Source: Solirubrum koreensis
GTDB lineage: Bacteria; Bacteroidota; Bacteroidia; Cytophagales; Hymenobacteraceae
DNA length: 64,000 nt
Reading direction: 5' to 3'
Assembly: GCF_039541855.1 (NCBI RefSeq)
Contig: NZ_BAABHA010000004.1
Span: 1 to 64,000 of the forward strand
The position numbers and the translations under genes were made by a program. The notes under the pieces were generated by a model. That model was given only the letters and a program-made list of their open reading frames with translations, was not told the origin of the DNA and searched no databases. Of this stretch, positions 34,412-43,761 are shown piece after piece. Every line of letters begins with the position of its first letter. The first letter of the stretch is position 1.

Positions 34412-35656
34412 TTAGCTTATGATTTGGGACGCCTCACTTTGTGATTTGAGCCGGGTAGCGGCTTCACTAGGCGTCTCGTTTTTCAGTTTCTTGAACACCC
34501 GGTTGAAGGTAGATTTCGAGTTAAAGCCCGATTCCAAAGCAATGGCTACCAAGGAGTAATGCTGAAAGCGCGAGTCAGCCAGGAGACGCTCGGCTTCGTT
34601 TACCCGGTACCCGTTCACGAAATCGTTGAAGTTCTGCCCAAAACCGGCATTAATGACTTTTGAGAGCGTAGTGGTGTTGGTGTTCAGGCGCCCTGCTAAT
34701 TGGGCCAAGGACAGATCGGGCTCCAGATACGGACGTTCGGCACGCATGAGGCGTTCCAACTGCTCTACCCAGCGCAGCTGCTCCGGGGCCAGTTGGGTTG
34801 CATCGGCTGGGGCCGGCGCTGCTTCGGTATTTTGGGTAGCAACGGCTAGTGCGGCCCCGGCTTCGGGCTCGAATTGCAAGGGCGTGCGCCACTGGTGCTG
34901 GGCTTGCCAGCCGGCCACGCTGAGGTAGTAAATGATGAGGCCGGTGAACAGGTAGCCGTACCAAAACTGCACGTACGAGAGCCCCGCGCCCACGTCGATC
35001 AGGTTGAACACAAACGACACCGCTGTGCCGATGAGGACGGCCACCAGCACGTGCCGCAGCCAGCGGAAGCGCCGCCGCTCGGTGTCGGAAAAGTTGTCGT
35101 TCAGGTAACGCGTGTACTGGCGGTACTCGCGCAACGTCAGGTAACTGTACGCTGCCAACGATGCGTAATTCAGCGCCCCGGCTACATCGTGCACCAAGCC
35201 AAAGTTGATTAGCGTGCCTTTGGTGCCGAAGTGCTCGGGCAAGGGCTGGCCAAGCCACTGGTGGCGCAGCAAAACATCAACCCCGAAGCAGAATGCGTAC
35301 CAGCCGACATAAGCCGCCATGGGCGCGAAGTGCCAGTACTGACGGCCCCGTAGCCGAAACTCCGGATTGGTGAGGCTGCGGAAGTACAGGTAAAACAAGG
35401 GCCCCGCTCCCAAATGAAAGGAAAACGGGAAGTAAAACATGAAGGTAGAGTAGCCGTTGTGGGCGTCGTACCAGCCGGCAAAGCCCAGCATCCACTGCGC
35501 AATGTTGGCCGTGTACAGCAGGACGAGCAGCGCCAGCCACCGGTCGGCGGGCACGGCCAGGCGCCAGCTCCGCACCAGCAACAGCACGCCAAACACAATG
35601 CCCTGCACGAAGAAGGGCAACAACAAAGAGCTGTATTGGCTGAACTGAAATAACAT
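34412..35656 (-). CDS. AraC-family regulator with N-terminal membrane domain
   Basis: A 414-residue protein: about seven membrane helices in residues 1-240 and a C-terminal AraC-type HTH (about 305-410). The HTH has LAQLAGRLNTNTTTLSKVINAGFGQNFNDFVNGYRVNEAERLL and ALESGFNSKSTFNRVFKKLKNETP. Membrane-anchored AraC regulators of this layout are frequent in Bacteroidota; the signal is unknown. It lies just downstream of the trp/aroF operon, and a terminator hairpin sits immediately before its start codon. The convergent layout with nearby genes gives no clear target. Confidence 0.88.
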   Translation of the reverse strand: MLFQFSQYSSLLLPFFVQGIVFGVLLLVRSWRLAVPADRWLALLVLLYTANIAQWMLGFAGWYDAHNGYSTFMFYFPFSFHLGAGPLFYLYFRSLTNPEFRLRGRQYWHFAPMAAYVGWYAFCFGVDVLLRHQWLGQPLPEHFGTKGTLINFGLVHDVAGALNYASLAAYSYLTLREYRQYTRYLNDNFSDTERRRFRWLRHVLVAVLIGTAVSFVFNLIDVGAGLSYVQFWYGYLFTGLIIYYLSVAGWQAQHQWRTPLQFEPEAGAALAVATQNTEAAPAPADATQLAPEQLRWVEQLERLMRAERPYLEPDLSLAQLAGRLNTNTTTLSKVINAGFGQNFNDFVNGYRVNEAERLLADSRFQHYSLVAIALESGFNSKSTFNRVFKKLKNETPSEAATRLKSQSEASQIIS

Positions 35657-35664
35657 AGACACGC

Positions 35665-35703
35665 AAAAGGCTGGGCGGAGCCGTTCTCACTCCAACCCAG
35701 CCC
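35665..35703 (-). terminator. Terminator of the trp operon next to the AraC gene start
   Basis: On the minus strand a hairpin with GGCTGGG...CCCAGCC arms plus an inner GGAG/CTCC pair is followed by TTTT. It lies 29-67 bp after the aroF stop and only eight bases before the ATG of the AraC-type gene. It likely ends the trp operon transcript. Confidence 0.7.
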
Positions 35704-35731
35704 CTGCTGCAATGTTCACCTTATTTCGGTG

Positions 35732-36760
35732 CTATACCAATTCCTGCTCTACCAGTTCCTGCCGCAGCGCGTAGGTGCGGCGCATGGCCTCCACCAGCCG
35801 CGCCGATTCGTGGAAGTTCAGCGTCTGCTGCCCGTCGGAAGCGGCCCGCTCCGGCACCGGAGCCGTTTCGTACAAAATGCCGTCGGCGCCGGCCATGATG
35901 CCGGCCAGGGCGAGTGGTGCCACATGCTCGCGCAGGCCAATGCCGTGCGAGGGGTCGACGAACACCGGCAGGTGGGTTTTCTCTTTGAGAATAGGTACGG
36001 CGTTCAAATCCAAAGTATTGCGCGAAGCCGTTTCAAAAGTACGGATGCCCCGCTCGCAGAGAATAATGTCCTCGTTACCGCCTGAGAAAATGTACTCGGC
36101 CGAGTGCAGCAGTTCCTCGATGGTGCCCGATACGCCGCGCTTCAGCAGCACCGGCTTGTCGACGCCGCCCAGAGCATCGAGCAGGTTGAAATTTTGGGTG
36201 TTGCGGGCACCCACCTGGAACACGTCCACGAAATCGTACATCTCCTCCACCTGCGACACTTGCATAACTTCCGTTACTATGCGCAGGCCGTGCTGCCGGG
36301 CCAGGCGGTAAAAGTCGCGCAGGCCCTCCAGCCCCAGGCCCCGGAACGAGTACGGCGAGGAGCGGGGCTTGAACACGCCGCCGCGCATCATGCGCACCCC
36401 GTTTTGCACCAAGTGCTGCATCACGGCCTCCATCTGGTCCACGTTTTCGATGCTGCACGGGCCGGCCACTATGCTCAGGCTACCCTCGCCGAGGTGAATT
36501 CCGTCGCCCAAATCCAGCACCGTGGGGCGCACGCGCCACTTGCGGCTCACCAGCTTGTAGTCGTCGGACACGCGATGCACGTCGCGTACGCCGGGCAGGG
36601 CCGCAATGCGGCGCAGGTCTACGTCTTTTGGGCCGAGGGCTACGAGGTAATCGGCGTGCTGGGTGCGTACGGGCGTTACTTTAAAACGCAGCTGCCGCAG
36701 CTGGTCGATAAGAGCGGCTTGGGCGTCGGGCGACAGGTTGGGCTGGGGATGAATGATCAT
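35732..36760 (-). CDS. aroF: 3-deoxy-7-phosphoheptulonate (DAHP) synthase with N-terminal regulatory domain
   Basis: A 342-residue type I-beta DAHP synthase. The N-terminal 70 residues form a ferredoxin-like regulatory domain (IIHPQPNLSPDAQAALIDQL onward), as in the Thermotoga enzyme that Tyr and Phe inhibit. The catalytic barrel includes IVAGPCSIENVDQM near 107, GGVFKPRSSPYSFRGLG near 135 and VFVDPSHGIGLREHVAPLA near 258. It makes the first intermediate of the shikimate pathway. It lies last in the trp operon, so precursor supply is placed under Trp control. Confidence 0.93.
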   Translation of the reverse strand: MIIHPQPNLSPDAQAALIDQLRQLRFKVTPVRTQHADYLVALGPKDVDLRRIAALPGVRDVHRVSDDYKLVSRKWRVRPTVLDLGDGIHLGEGSLSIVAGPCSIENVDQMEAVMQHLVQNGVRMMRGGVFKPRSSPYSFRGLGLEGLRDFYRLARQHGLRIVTEVMQVSQVEEMYDFVDVFQVGARNTQNFNLLDALGGVDKPVLLKRGVSGTIEELLHSAEYIFSGGNEDIILCERGIRTFETASRNTLDLNAVPILKEKTHLPVFVDPSHGIGLREHVAPLALAGIMAGADGILYETAPVPERAASDGQQTLNFHESARLVEAMRRTYALRQELVEQELV

Positions 36761-36805
36761 GGAAAGCGGAAAAGCAGGCGGCAAAAGAAAAAGATGGCAC
36801 AGCGG

Positions 36806-37612
36806 CTAAGGCTGCGCAACGGGCAACGACGCCCCCATGATTTGCTGCACAAACGTGCGGGCCGCGTGGTGCGGATCGGTGGCGCCGTCGAGGGCGCGCA
36901 ACAACGCCGAGCCGATGATGGCGCCATGGGCGTGTTGGCAGGCCCCGTCGAAAGAAGCTTTATCGGCAATACCGAAGCCCACAAGGCGGGGGTTGCGCAG
37001 GTTCATGGCGGCCACGCGGCGCAGGTAGGCTTCCTGACCGCTGTGGTCGGCGGTTTGGTTGCCGCCCGTCAGGCCCGGGCCCGATACCAGGTACAGGAAT
37101 GCATCAGTCAGTTCGTCGAGGCGGCGGATGCGGGCCTCTGAGGTTTGCGGCGTAATGAGAAATACCGGACGCAGGTTATAGCGACGGAAGGTCTCCTGAT
37201 AGAACTCAGCGTATTCCTCGGCGGGTAGATCGGGCAGGATTACGCCGTCGATTCCTGCCGAGGCGCATTTTTGGCAGAACTCTTCCATGCCATACTGCAG
37301 CACCGGGTTCAGGTAGCCCATGAGCAACAGCGGCGTATCGGGCAGTACTTCGCGCACGCCCTGCAGCTCATCGAGCAGGCGGCGCAGGCTCATGCCGTTG
37401 CGCAGAGCAGCAGTACTGGTTTGCTGAATCACGGGTCCGTCGGCAAGTGGATCAGAAAACGGCACCCCGATTTCGAGCACGTCGGCACCGCAGTCGGCCA
37501 ACGTTTTCAGCAGCGGAATGGTATCGTGCAGGCCCGGGTAGCCAGCTGTAATGTACAGGTTCAGTACGCCGGAGGGCTTGCGGGCAAACAGGTCGGCGAA
37601 ACGATTTTGCAT
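36806..37612 (-). CDS. trpA: Tryptophan synthase alpha subunit
   Basis: A 268-residue TrpA. The catalytic Glu is in VLEIGVPFSDPLADGP near residue 47, and the second acid lies in GVILPDLPAEEY near 127. It cleaves indole-3-glycerol phosphate to indole, which passes to the beta subunit. It lies 67 bp downstream of trpB, in the same order as in many bacteria. Confidence 0.96.
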   Translation of the reverse strand: MQNRFADLFARKPSGVLNLYITAGYPGLHDTIPLLKTLADCGADVLEIGVPFSDPLADGPVIQQTSTAALRNGMSLRRLLDELQGVREVLPDTPLLLMGYLNPVLQYGMEEFCQKCASAGIDGVILPDLPAEEYAEFYQETFRRYNLRPVFLITPQTSEARIRRLDELTDAFLYLVSGPGLTGGNQTADHSGQEAYLRRVAAMNLRNPRLVGFGIADKASFDGACQHAHGAIIGSALLRALDGATDPHHAARTFVQQIMGASLPVAQP

Positions 37613-37679
37613 GGGAAGGGGTGTCGCGGAAGTAAGTACGCTGTGCTTCGGTTGCTGCTTTAGACGACGTCTGTAGAAT

Positions 37680-38867
37680 CTAGGCCAGGTTCAGCTCGCG
37701 CAGGTACGTTTCGAGGTCTTTGTCGCCCCGCCCCGAAAGGTTCAGCACCACTACATCAGTCGATTTCAGTGGCAGCTGGTCGAGGGCCGAAATGGCGTGC
37801 GCGGTTTCCAGGGCCGGAATGATGCCTTCGAGGCGGCTGCAGAGCAACACGGCCTGCAGGGCTTCGTTGTCGGTAATGCCGATGAACTGCGCGCGTTTGG
37901 AATCGGCCAGAAAGGCGTGCAGGGGCCCGATACCGGGGTAGTCGAGGCCGGCTGAAATGGAGTGCGGCTCGGTAATCTGGCCGTGCTCGTCCTGCATGAG
38001 CAGCGTACGGCTGCCGTGAATGATGCCCGGTCGGCCCAGCACCGAGGTAGCAGCCGAAAAGCCGGTATCCACGCCTTTGCCGGCCGCTTCCACGGCTACC
38101 AGCTGCACGCTGGGCTCGTCGAGGAAATGATAGAACGCCCCGGCCGCATTCGAGCCGCCACCCACGCAGGCCACCACGTAATCGGGCAGCTCCGAGCCGG
38201 TTTTATCCAGCAGCTGCTTGCGGATTTCCTCGCTGATAACCGACTGCAACCGTGCCACCAGATCGGGGTATGGGTGCGGACCCACTACTGAGCCAATGAT
38301 GTAATGCGTATCAGTAGGGTTGCTAATCCAGTCCCGAATGGCTTCGTTGGTGGCGTCTTTCAGGGTTTGGCTGCCGCTCACGGCGGGTCGCACCTCGGCG
38401 CCCAACATGCGCATGCGGGCCACGTTGGGCTTTTGCCGCTCCATGTCTACGGCGCCCATGTACACGATGCATTCCAGCCCGCGCAGGGCGCACACGGTGG
38501 CCGTGGCCACGCCGTGCTGACCGGCGCCGGTTTCGGCAATGATGCGCTTCTTGCCCAGTCGCTCGGCCAGCAGAATCTGCCCCACGGTGTTGTTCACTTT
38601 GTGGGCACCGGTGTGGCAAAGGTCCTCGCGCTTTAGGTAAATGGTAGCGCCGTACCGCTCCGACAACCGTTTGGCCTCAAACAGCGGCGTGGGCCGGCCC
38701 ACGTAATCGCGCAAGAGCTGCTGGTATTCCTCTTGAAATTTAGGATCGGCCAGAATGTCGAGGTATTGCTCGCGCAACTCCTCCACGTTCGGATAAAGCA
38801 TTTCGGGGATGAAAGCGCCGCCGAATTGTCCGTAGTAACCGCGGGCGGTAGGTTGGTATTGGCTCAT
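37680..38867 (-). CDS. trpB: Tryptophan synthase beta subunit
   Basis: A 395-residue TrpB. The PLP Lys is in HTGAHKVNNTVGQILLAERLGK near residue 85, the phosphate loop GGGSNA near 231 and the ETGAGQHGVATA segment near 110. It condenses indole with serine to give tryptophan. The ATG at 38867 (MSQYQPTARGYYGQFGG) is preferred over a GTG four codons upstream. Confidence 0.96.
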   Translation of the reverse strand: MSQYQPTARGYYGQFGGAFIPEMLYPNVEELREQYLDILADPKFQEEYQQLLRDYVGRPTPLFEAKRLSERYGATIYLKREDLCHTGAHKVNNTVGQILLAERLGKKRIIAETGAGQHGVATATVCALRGLECIVYMGAVDMERQKPNVARMRMLGAEVRPAVSGSQTLKDATNEAIRDWISNPTDTHYIIGSVVGPHPYPDLVARLQSVISEEIRKQLLDKTGSELPDYVVACVGGGSNAAGAFYHFLDEPSVQLVAVEAAGKGVDTGFSAATSVLGRPGIIHGSRTLLMQDEHGQITEPHSISAGLDYPGIGPLHAFLADSKRAQFIGITDNEALQAVLLCSRLEGIIPALETAHAISALDQLPLKSTDVVVLNLSGRGDKDLETYLRELNLA

Positions 38868-38922
38868 GGTGGGTTTCACGTTGTTTCTCGCTGGGTCTCG
38901 ATTAAGCGCTGAGCGAGGGAGG

Positions 38923-39597
38923 TTATCCGTGGAGTTCGGTTAGCACCTGTTTGACAAGGGCTGAGGCTTTTAGGCCGGGAGCTTGCTCGAGTTTGCTGTT
39001 GAAATCGAAGCCGGCCAGGCTCGGTAGCTGCAGTTCCTTTAGCTGCGTCACGTTATCGGTACCAAGGCCGCCGGCCAGCAGATAAGGCACCGGCAGGTCG
39101 TAGGCTTGCAGTAGGCTCCAGTTGAAGGCGAAACCGTTGCCGCCAGCCGCAGGCCCCGCCGTATCGAAGACGAAAAACGAGCAGTGCGGTGCATAGGCAT
39201 CCAGGTGGCGCGGGTCGAAGGCCTGCCCTATCCCAAATGCCTTGATAACGGACAAATCGGCTTCAGCCAACTCGGCGCACACCGCCGCCGATTCCTGCCC
39301 GTGCAGCTGCACCGCATCGAGGCCAAAGTGCAGGGCGTGACGGCGGATGACAGCTGGCTTTTCGTTTACAAACACGCCCACTTTCGGCACCTTCAGCCCG
39401 CGCATCTGGGCCGCATCCAAGGTATCGGCGGCGTAGCGCGGCGACTTGGGCGCGAAAATGAAGCCCAGCATATCGGGGCCAAGTGCCACCACCTGGGCTA
39501 TGTTTTCGGGGTACTTCATACCGCACACCTTCACCAACCGGCGGTCCTGGGCAGGCGTCGGGAGCGGGTTCACTTGAGTGCGGGCAGCGGTTGACAT
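38923..39597 (-). CDS. trpF: Phosphoribosylanthranilate isomerase
   Basis: A 224-residue TrpF. The active-site Cys is in LVKVCGMKYPENI near residue 27 and the general acid Asp in FVFDTAGPAAGGNGFAFNW near 150. It carries out the Amadori step of Trp synthesis. It is separate from TrpC, not fused, and begins 10 bp after the trpC stop. A longer frame overlapping trpC is rejected. Confidence 0.95.
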   Translation of the reverse strand: MSTAARTQVNPLPTPAQDRRLVKVCGMKYPENIAQVVALGPDMLGFIFAPKSPRYAADTLDAAQMRGLKVPKVGVFVNEKPAVIRRHALHFGLDAVQLHGQESAAVCAELAEADLSVIKAFGIGQAFDPRHLDAYAPHCSFFVFDTAGPAAGGNGFAFNWSLLQAYDLPVPYLLAGGLGTDNVTQLKELQLPSLAGFDFNSKLEQAPGLKASALVKQVLTELHG

Positions 39598-39607
39598 GGA
39601 TGAGGAA

Positions 39608-40444
39608 TTAACGGGCGGCTTCCAGTTCGCGCAGCTGCTGCACCAGCGTGGCGCAGGCTTTTTCGGGGCGGCTGTTGCGCATGAACGTTTCACCGATCAG
39701 GAACCCATCGAAGCCGGCGCGGCGCAGCAGCTGCACATCCTGCGCGGTGCGCAAGCCACTTTCGGCCACGCGGCCCAGGTGCGCGGGCAATAGCTCCACC
39801 AGCTCCAGGCTGCGGTCGAGGCTCACGGAAAAGTCGCGCAGGTCGCGGTTGTTCACGCCCACCAGGTCCACGGCGTCGAGGGCCGCGTCGAGGGTACGCT
39901 CCAGCTCCACGCGGTCGTGTACTTCCAGCAGCACTTCCAGGCCCATTTCCTTGGCTTGCAGGCCCAAACGGCGCACTTGCTGCGGCTCCAACACCGAGGC
40001 AATCAGCAGCACGGCGTCGGCACCAATGCTACGAGCTTCCAGCAGCTGGTACTCATCCACCACGAAATCCTTGCGCAGAATCGGGCACAGATTAAAGCGC
40101 CGAGCCGTGGTCAGGTCTTCGTTTTTACCGCCGAAAAACTCGGTATCCGTGAGAATAGACAAGGCCGAAGCCCCGGCCTGCATGTAGCCGAGCGTGGTGC
40201 GCTCTACCGGAGCAAACTCGTTAATCCAGCCCTTGGAAGGCGAACGGCGCTTGAACTCGGCAATGATGCCGCTGAGCTCGGGCCGCCGCAGGTAGTTGAG
40301 CAACGACAGCGTGGGCGACGTTAGAAACGCACTGCGTTCCAGCAATTTGGTAGGCACCAGGTCGCGGCGTTCGGCCACTTCCTGCTGCTTGTGCGCCACA
40401 ATGCGGGCGAGTACGTCGGGGGGAGCTATGATGGTAGGTGACAT
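39608..40444 (-). CDS. trpC: Indole-3-glycerol phosphate synthase
   Basis: A 278-residue TrpC barrel with IIAEFKRRSPSKGWI near residue 59, LRKDFVVDEYQLLEARSIGADAVLLI near 120 and VGVNNRDLRDFSVSL near 192. It closes the indole ring from the TrpF product. Full length for the family. Confidence 0.96.
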   Translation of the reverse strand: MSPTIIAPPDVLARIVAHKQQEVAERRDLVPTKLLERSAFLTSPTLSLLNYLRRPELSGIIAEFKRRSPSKGWINEFAPVERTTLGYMQAGASALSILTDTEFFGGKNEDLTTARRFNLCPILRKDFVVDEYQLLEARSIGADAVLLIASVLEPQQVRRLGLQAKEMGLEVLLEVHDRVELERTLDAALDAVDLVGVNNRDLRDFSVSLDRSLELVELLPAHLGRVAESGLRTAQDVQLLRRAGFDGFLIGETFMRNSRPEKACATLVQQLRELEAAR

Positions 40445-40502
40445 GCGTCAGAAGAAAGCGGTGTGAGAATACGCTGGCGGCGCCAGCAAGCGGCTGATTG
40501 GG

Positions 40503-41498
40503 TTACTGCGCGTTCAGCAGTGTGGTGAATGCGCGACGGGCGCGACCCGAATCGAGGGACGCATAGGCCGCGTCGAGGGCGTCGGGCAGGGTAAGCTTGG
40601 GGTTGAGGCAGCGGATGCCGAGGGCGGCATTGGCCGCTACCACGTCTACCTGAGCGCGGGTTCCTTTGCCATCGAGCACCTGGCGAAACAGCCGGGCCGA
40701 TTCCTCTACGGTTTGGCCGCCGGCCAAATCCTCGGGGCAACAAGTGGGCAGGCCCATGGCAGCGGCGCTAAGCAACGTTTCGCCGTCTTCGGAAGTAGCA
40801 ATTTTGGCCTCGCCGGTGAGGGAAAGTTCGTCGTAGCCATCGAGGGCGTGCACCACGGCGTAGCGCGTGCCGCTTTCCTGCAACAGGTATTGATAGAGGC
40901 GCAACAGTTCCAGGCTGTACACGCCCAGCAATTGAGCGGCCGGGCGGGCGGGGTTCACCAGCGGCCCCAACATGTTAAAGAAGGTACGCAGCCCCAGTTC
41001 CCGCCGCACCGGACCGGCGTGGCGCATGGCCGGGTGGAAAGCCGGCGCGTGCAGAAAACAAATGTTGGCCGCGTCGAGCTGGCGCTGCAACTGGTCGGTA
41101 CTCGCCTCAAAATCGTAGCCAAAGTAGGCCAAGATGTTCGAGGAGCCCACCGCCGACGACACGCCGATGTTACCGTGCTTGGCCACTTTGTATCCGGCAC
41201 CAGCCACCACAAAACAAGCCAGCGTGCTAATGTTGAGCGTGTTTTTGCCGTCGCCGCCTGTACCTACAATATCAAGCACCTCGTGGCTGTTGAGTTGCGG
41301 GTCACGGCAAAGCTCGAGCAGCGCGTCGCGGAATCCGGCCAACTCGGGCACCGTGATGGGGCGCAGCCGGTACACGGTGAGAAACGCGGCGGTTTCGGCG
41401 GGGTTTAGTTCGCCCTGCCCTAGGCGCAACATCACCTCGTGGGCCTCGGAGCGGCTCAGCGTGTGGTGGTCGAATAAGGCGGTGAGGGTGGCTTTCAT
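40503..41498 (-). CDS. trpD: Anthranilate phosphoribosyltransferase
   Basis: A 331-residue TrpD. The PRPP-binding loop is in VLDIVGTGGDGKNTLNISTLACFVVAGAG near residue 76-100, and KHGNIGVSSAVGSSNIL follows near 107. It attaches anthranilate to PRPP. It begins 27 bp after trpG; the glutaminase is a separate gene, not fused. Confidence 0.96.
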   Translation of the reverse strand: MKATLTALFDHHTLSRSEAHEVMLRLGQGELNPAETAAFLTVYRLRPITVPELAGFRDALLELCRDPQLNSHEVLDIVGTGGDGKNTLNISTLACFVVAGAGYKVAKHGNIGVSSAVGSSNILAYFGYDFEASTDQLQRQLDAANICFLHAPAFHPAMRHAGPVRRELGLRTFFNMLGPLVNPARPAAQLLGVYSLELLRLYQYLLQESGTRYAVVHALDGYDELSLTGEAKIATSEDGETLLSAAAMGLPTCCPEDLAGGQTVEESARLFRQVLDGKGTRAQVDVVAANAALGIRCLNPKLTLPDALDAAYASLDSGRARRAFTTLLNAQ

Positions 41499-41525
41499 AA
41501 GATAAGGTGTGGCAACAGGAGCGGA

Positions 41526-42098
41526 TTAGTTGTCGAGCCAGTTTTGCAGGATGCGGTGGCCGTGCTCGGTCAGAATAGACTCGGGGTGGAATTGTACGCC
41601 ACGCACGTCATACTCGCGGTGGCGTAGCGCCATTACTTCACCGTCGGCGTCGAAAGCGGTGGTTTCCAAACAGGCCGGCATGGAGGCAGGCAGCACCGCC
41701 CAGGAGTGGTAACGCCCCACCCGAAAGCGTTCCGGCAAGCCTTGGAATAACCGTTCGTCGGGGGCCGTTACCACGGCGTCGGTGGCTACACCGTGCAATA
41801 CATTTGGCAGGTTCAGCAGCTCCGCTCCAAAGCTTTCAGCAATACCTTGGTGGCCCAGGCACACCCCCAAAATGCGTTTAGTGGGCGCGTAGCGGCGGAT
41901 CAGTTCGGGCATCAGGCCCGCTTCCGAAGGAATACCCGGACCAGGCGAGAGTAGCACCGCGTCGTAGGCTTCTACTTCGTCAAGGGTAAGCTGGTCGTTG
42001 CGGCGTACGGTTAGCTCGTCGCCGCGGCCCAGCTCGCGCAGCACCTGCACGAGGTTGTAGGTAAACGAGTCGTAGTTATCAAAAACGAGAATGGACAT
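41526..42098 (-). CDS. trpG: Anthranilate synthase glutaminase component
   Basis: A 190-residue class I glutamine amidotransferase with the nucleophile Cys in ILGVCLGHQGIAESFG near residue 79 and the His-Glu pair in VQFHPESILTEHG near 168-180. It supplies ammonia to TrpE. Its neighbours and the VLLSPGPGIPSEAGLMPE segment support TrpG; PabA is the alternative but no pabBC genes are near. Confidence 0.94.
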   Translation of the reverse strand: MSILVFDNYDSFTYNLVQVLRELGRGDELTVRRNDQLTLDEVEAYDAVLLSPGPGIPSEAGLMPELIRRYAPTKRILGVCLGHQGIAESFGAELLNLPNVLHGVATDAVVTAPDERLFQGLPERFRVGRYHSWAVLPASMPACLETTAFDADGEVMALRHREYDVRGVQFHPESILTEHGHRILQNWLDN

Positions 42099-42145
42099 GG
42101 CCGTTTGCGAAGGTGATGTTGCGGCGGAAGTTGAACGCCCAGAGG

Positions 42146-43636
42146 CTATTGCGCCGTCGTTAATTGAGAAGTGGCATCGGCGGGCTTTAGCTCAACGACC
42201 TGCACATCTTCGTGCGCCGCCGATGCCTGTTGCAGGGCTTGCCGCAGCGCCGCCAGCTTGTGGTGTACCTCGTTCAACTCCGATTCGACCTCTGATTTTG
42301 CCACCACACCCGCGCCGGCCTGGTAGAACAGCGTGCCGCCGATGCTCACGAACGAGCGGATGAAAATGGCGTGGTTGAAGTCGCCGTCGAAACCGAGGTG
42401 GCCAATGCAACCGCCGTACATGCCGCGGGCGGTGGGCTCCAGTTGGTCGATGAGCTGCATGGCCCGCACCTTGGGCGCGCCCGAAAGCGTACCGGCCGGA
42501 AAGGTATCGGCTGCCACTTGCAGCGGGTCGGTACCCTCGGCCAGGGTAGCGGCCACGTGGCTTACCAAGTGAATAACGTGCGAGTAGTACTGAATTTCCC
42601 GGAAGCGCCGTACTTCCACGGTGCGGCCGTGACGGGCCAGGTCGTTGCGGGCCAGGTCCACCAGCATCACGTGCTCGGCGTTTTCCTTGGGGTCTTCCAC
42701 CAACTTTTGGGCCAGGGCGGCATCCTCGGCGTCGTGGCCGGTGCGGCGGAACGTGCCGGCAATGGGAAAAATGCTGGCTTCGCGGCCGTTCACCAGCAGC
42801 TGCGGCTCGGGCGAGGAGCCCAGCAAGCGGTAATGGCCGTAGTCGAAATAGAACAGGTACGGCGAGGGGTTAATGGCCCGCAGGGCGCGGTATACCTGAA
42901 ACTCGTCGCCGCGGAAACGTTGCTGAAAGCGGCGGGAAAGCACAATCTGAAACACGTCGCCGCGCAGGCAGTGCTGGCGGCCGGCCGTGAGCATGGTGCG
43001 GAATTGGTCGTCGGTCTGGTTGGTAGTTTCCTCCCCTTCCAACGAAAACCCAAACGTGGGCCGCACCGGGCTGCGCACCACGCTCAGCAGGCGTTGCAGA
43101 GCAGCTTCGTCGGGAGCGGCATCGGCCGGCGTGTGCTCGAAAATGTGCAGCTCCTGCCGGAAGTGGTTCAAGGCCAGCACGTAGCGGTACAGGCCATAGC
43201 GGGCATCGGGCAGCGGGCCGGCACTGGGCTTGGTGTTATTGAATTTCACGTCCTCGCAAAACTGCGCGGCTCCGTAGCCCATAAACCCAAACAAGCCACC
43301 GGTAATGAAGGGTTGCTCGGCTTTGGGCGCTTTAAACCGACCGGCGAATTGCCGGAGGCGGTCCAGCGCCTCGTGGCGCGGGTCTTCCAGCGTGGTGTGC
43401 TGCTCCGAGCCATCGGGCAGGCGTTCCAGTAGCTCGGCTCCGCGCAGTTCAAATCGCGCCAACTCGTGGCAGGCGATGTACGAAAAGGCATTCTGCTGGG
43501 TGTGGTAATCGGAGCTTTCCAGCAGCAGGCAGCCGGGGTACTGGTCGCGCAGCCGCAGGTAGAGCCCCACGGGAGTCACGGTATCGGCGGGCAAGCGCAG
43601 GTGGCGGGTTCTAAGCTGAATGGGCGCGACGGACAT
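42146..43636 (-). CDS. trpE: Anthranilate synthase component I
   Basis: A 496-residue TrpE. The N-terminal regulatory domain contains LLESSDYHTQQNAFSY near residue 39, the LLESxD element that binds feedback-inhibiting Trp. The C-terminal chorismate domain has FPIAGTFRRTGHD near 300, DLARNDLARHGR near 330 and GTLSGAPKVRAMQLIDQLE near 400. It makes anthranilate from chorismate with TrpG. The ATG at 43636 is chosen because the longer frame would translate through the attenuator hairpin. Confidence 0.95.
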   Translation of the reverse strand: MSVAPIQLRTRHLRLPADTVTPVGLYLRLRDQYPGCLLLESSDYHTQQNAFSYIACHELARFELRGAELLERLPDGSEQHTTLEDPRHEALDRLRQFAGRFKAPKAEQPFITGGLFGFMGYGAAQFCEDVKFNNTKPSAGPLPDARYGLYRYVLALNHFRQELHIFEHTPADAAPDEAALQRLLSVVRSPVRPTFGFSLEGEETTNQTDDQFRTMLTAGRQHCLRGDVFQIVLSRRFQQRFRGDEFQVYRALRAINPSPYLFYFDYGHYRLLGSSPEPQLLVNGREASIFPIAGTFRRTGHDAEDAALAQKLVEDPKENAEHVMLVDLARNDLARHGRTVEVRRFREIQYYSHVIHLVSHVAATLAEGTDPLQVAADTFPAGTLSGAPKVRAMQLIDQLEPTARGMYGGCIGHLGFDGDFNHAIFIRSFVSIGGTLFYQAGAGVVAKSEVESELNEVHHKLAALRQALQQASAAHEDVQVVELKPADATSQLTTAQ

Positions 43637-43670
43637 ATACAGGAGTAACGAGCGGTGTGGGAAAGGCCGG

Positions 43671-43712
43671 AAATGCAAGCAGCCCGGCTGGTAGGCCGGG
43701 CTGCTTGCATTT
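43671..43712 (-). terminator. trp attenuator hairpin
   Basis: A perfect 18-bp inverted repeat (43671-43688 and 43695-43712) with a 6-nt loop, 34 bp before the trpE start and 49 bp after the leader-peptide stop. The 3-prime arm ends in GCATTT followed by CCGG, so the U-tract is short. A CCCGGC copy inside the leader (43774-43779) could pair with the GCCGGG of the 3-prime arm as an alternative structure. Confidence 0.8.
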
Positions 43713-43761
43713 GTCTGGTTACAGGCAACATCAACGGTTACCACTTACCAACAGACATAGG

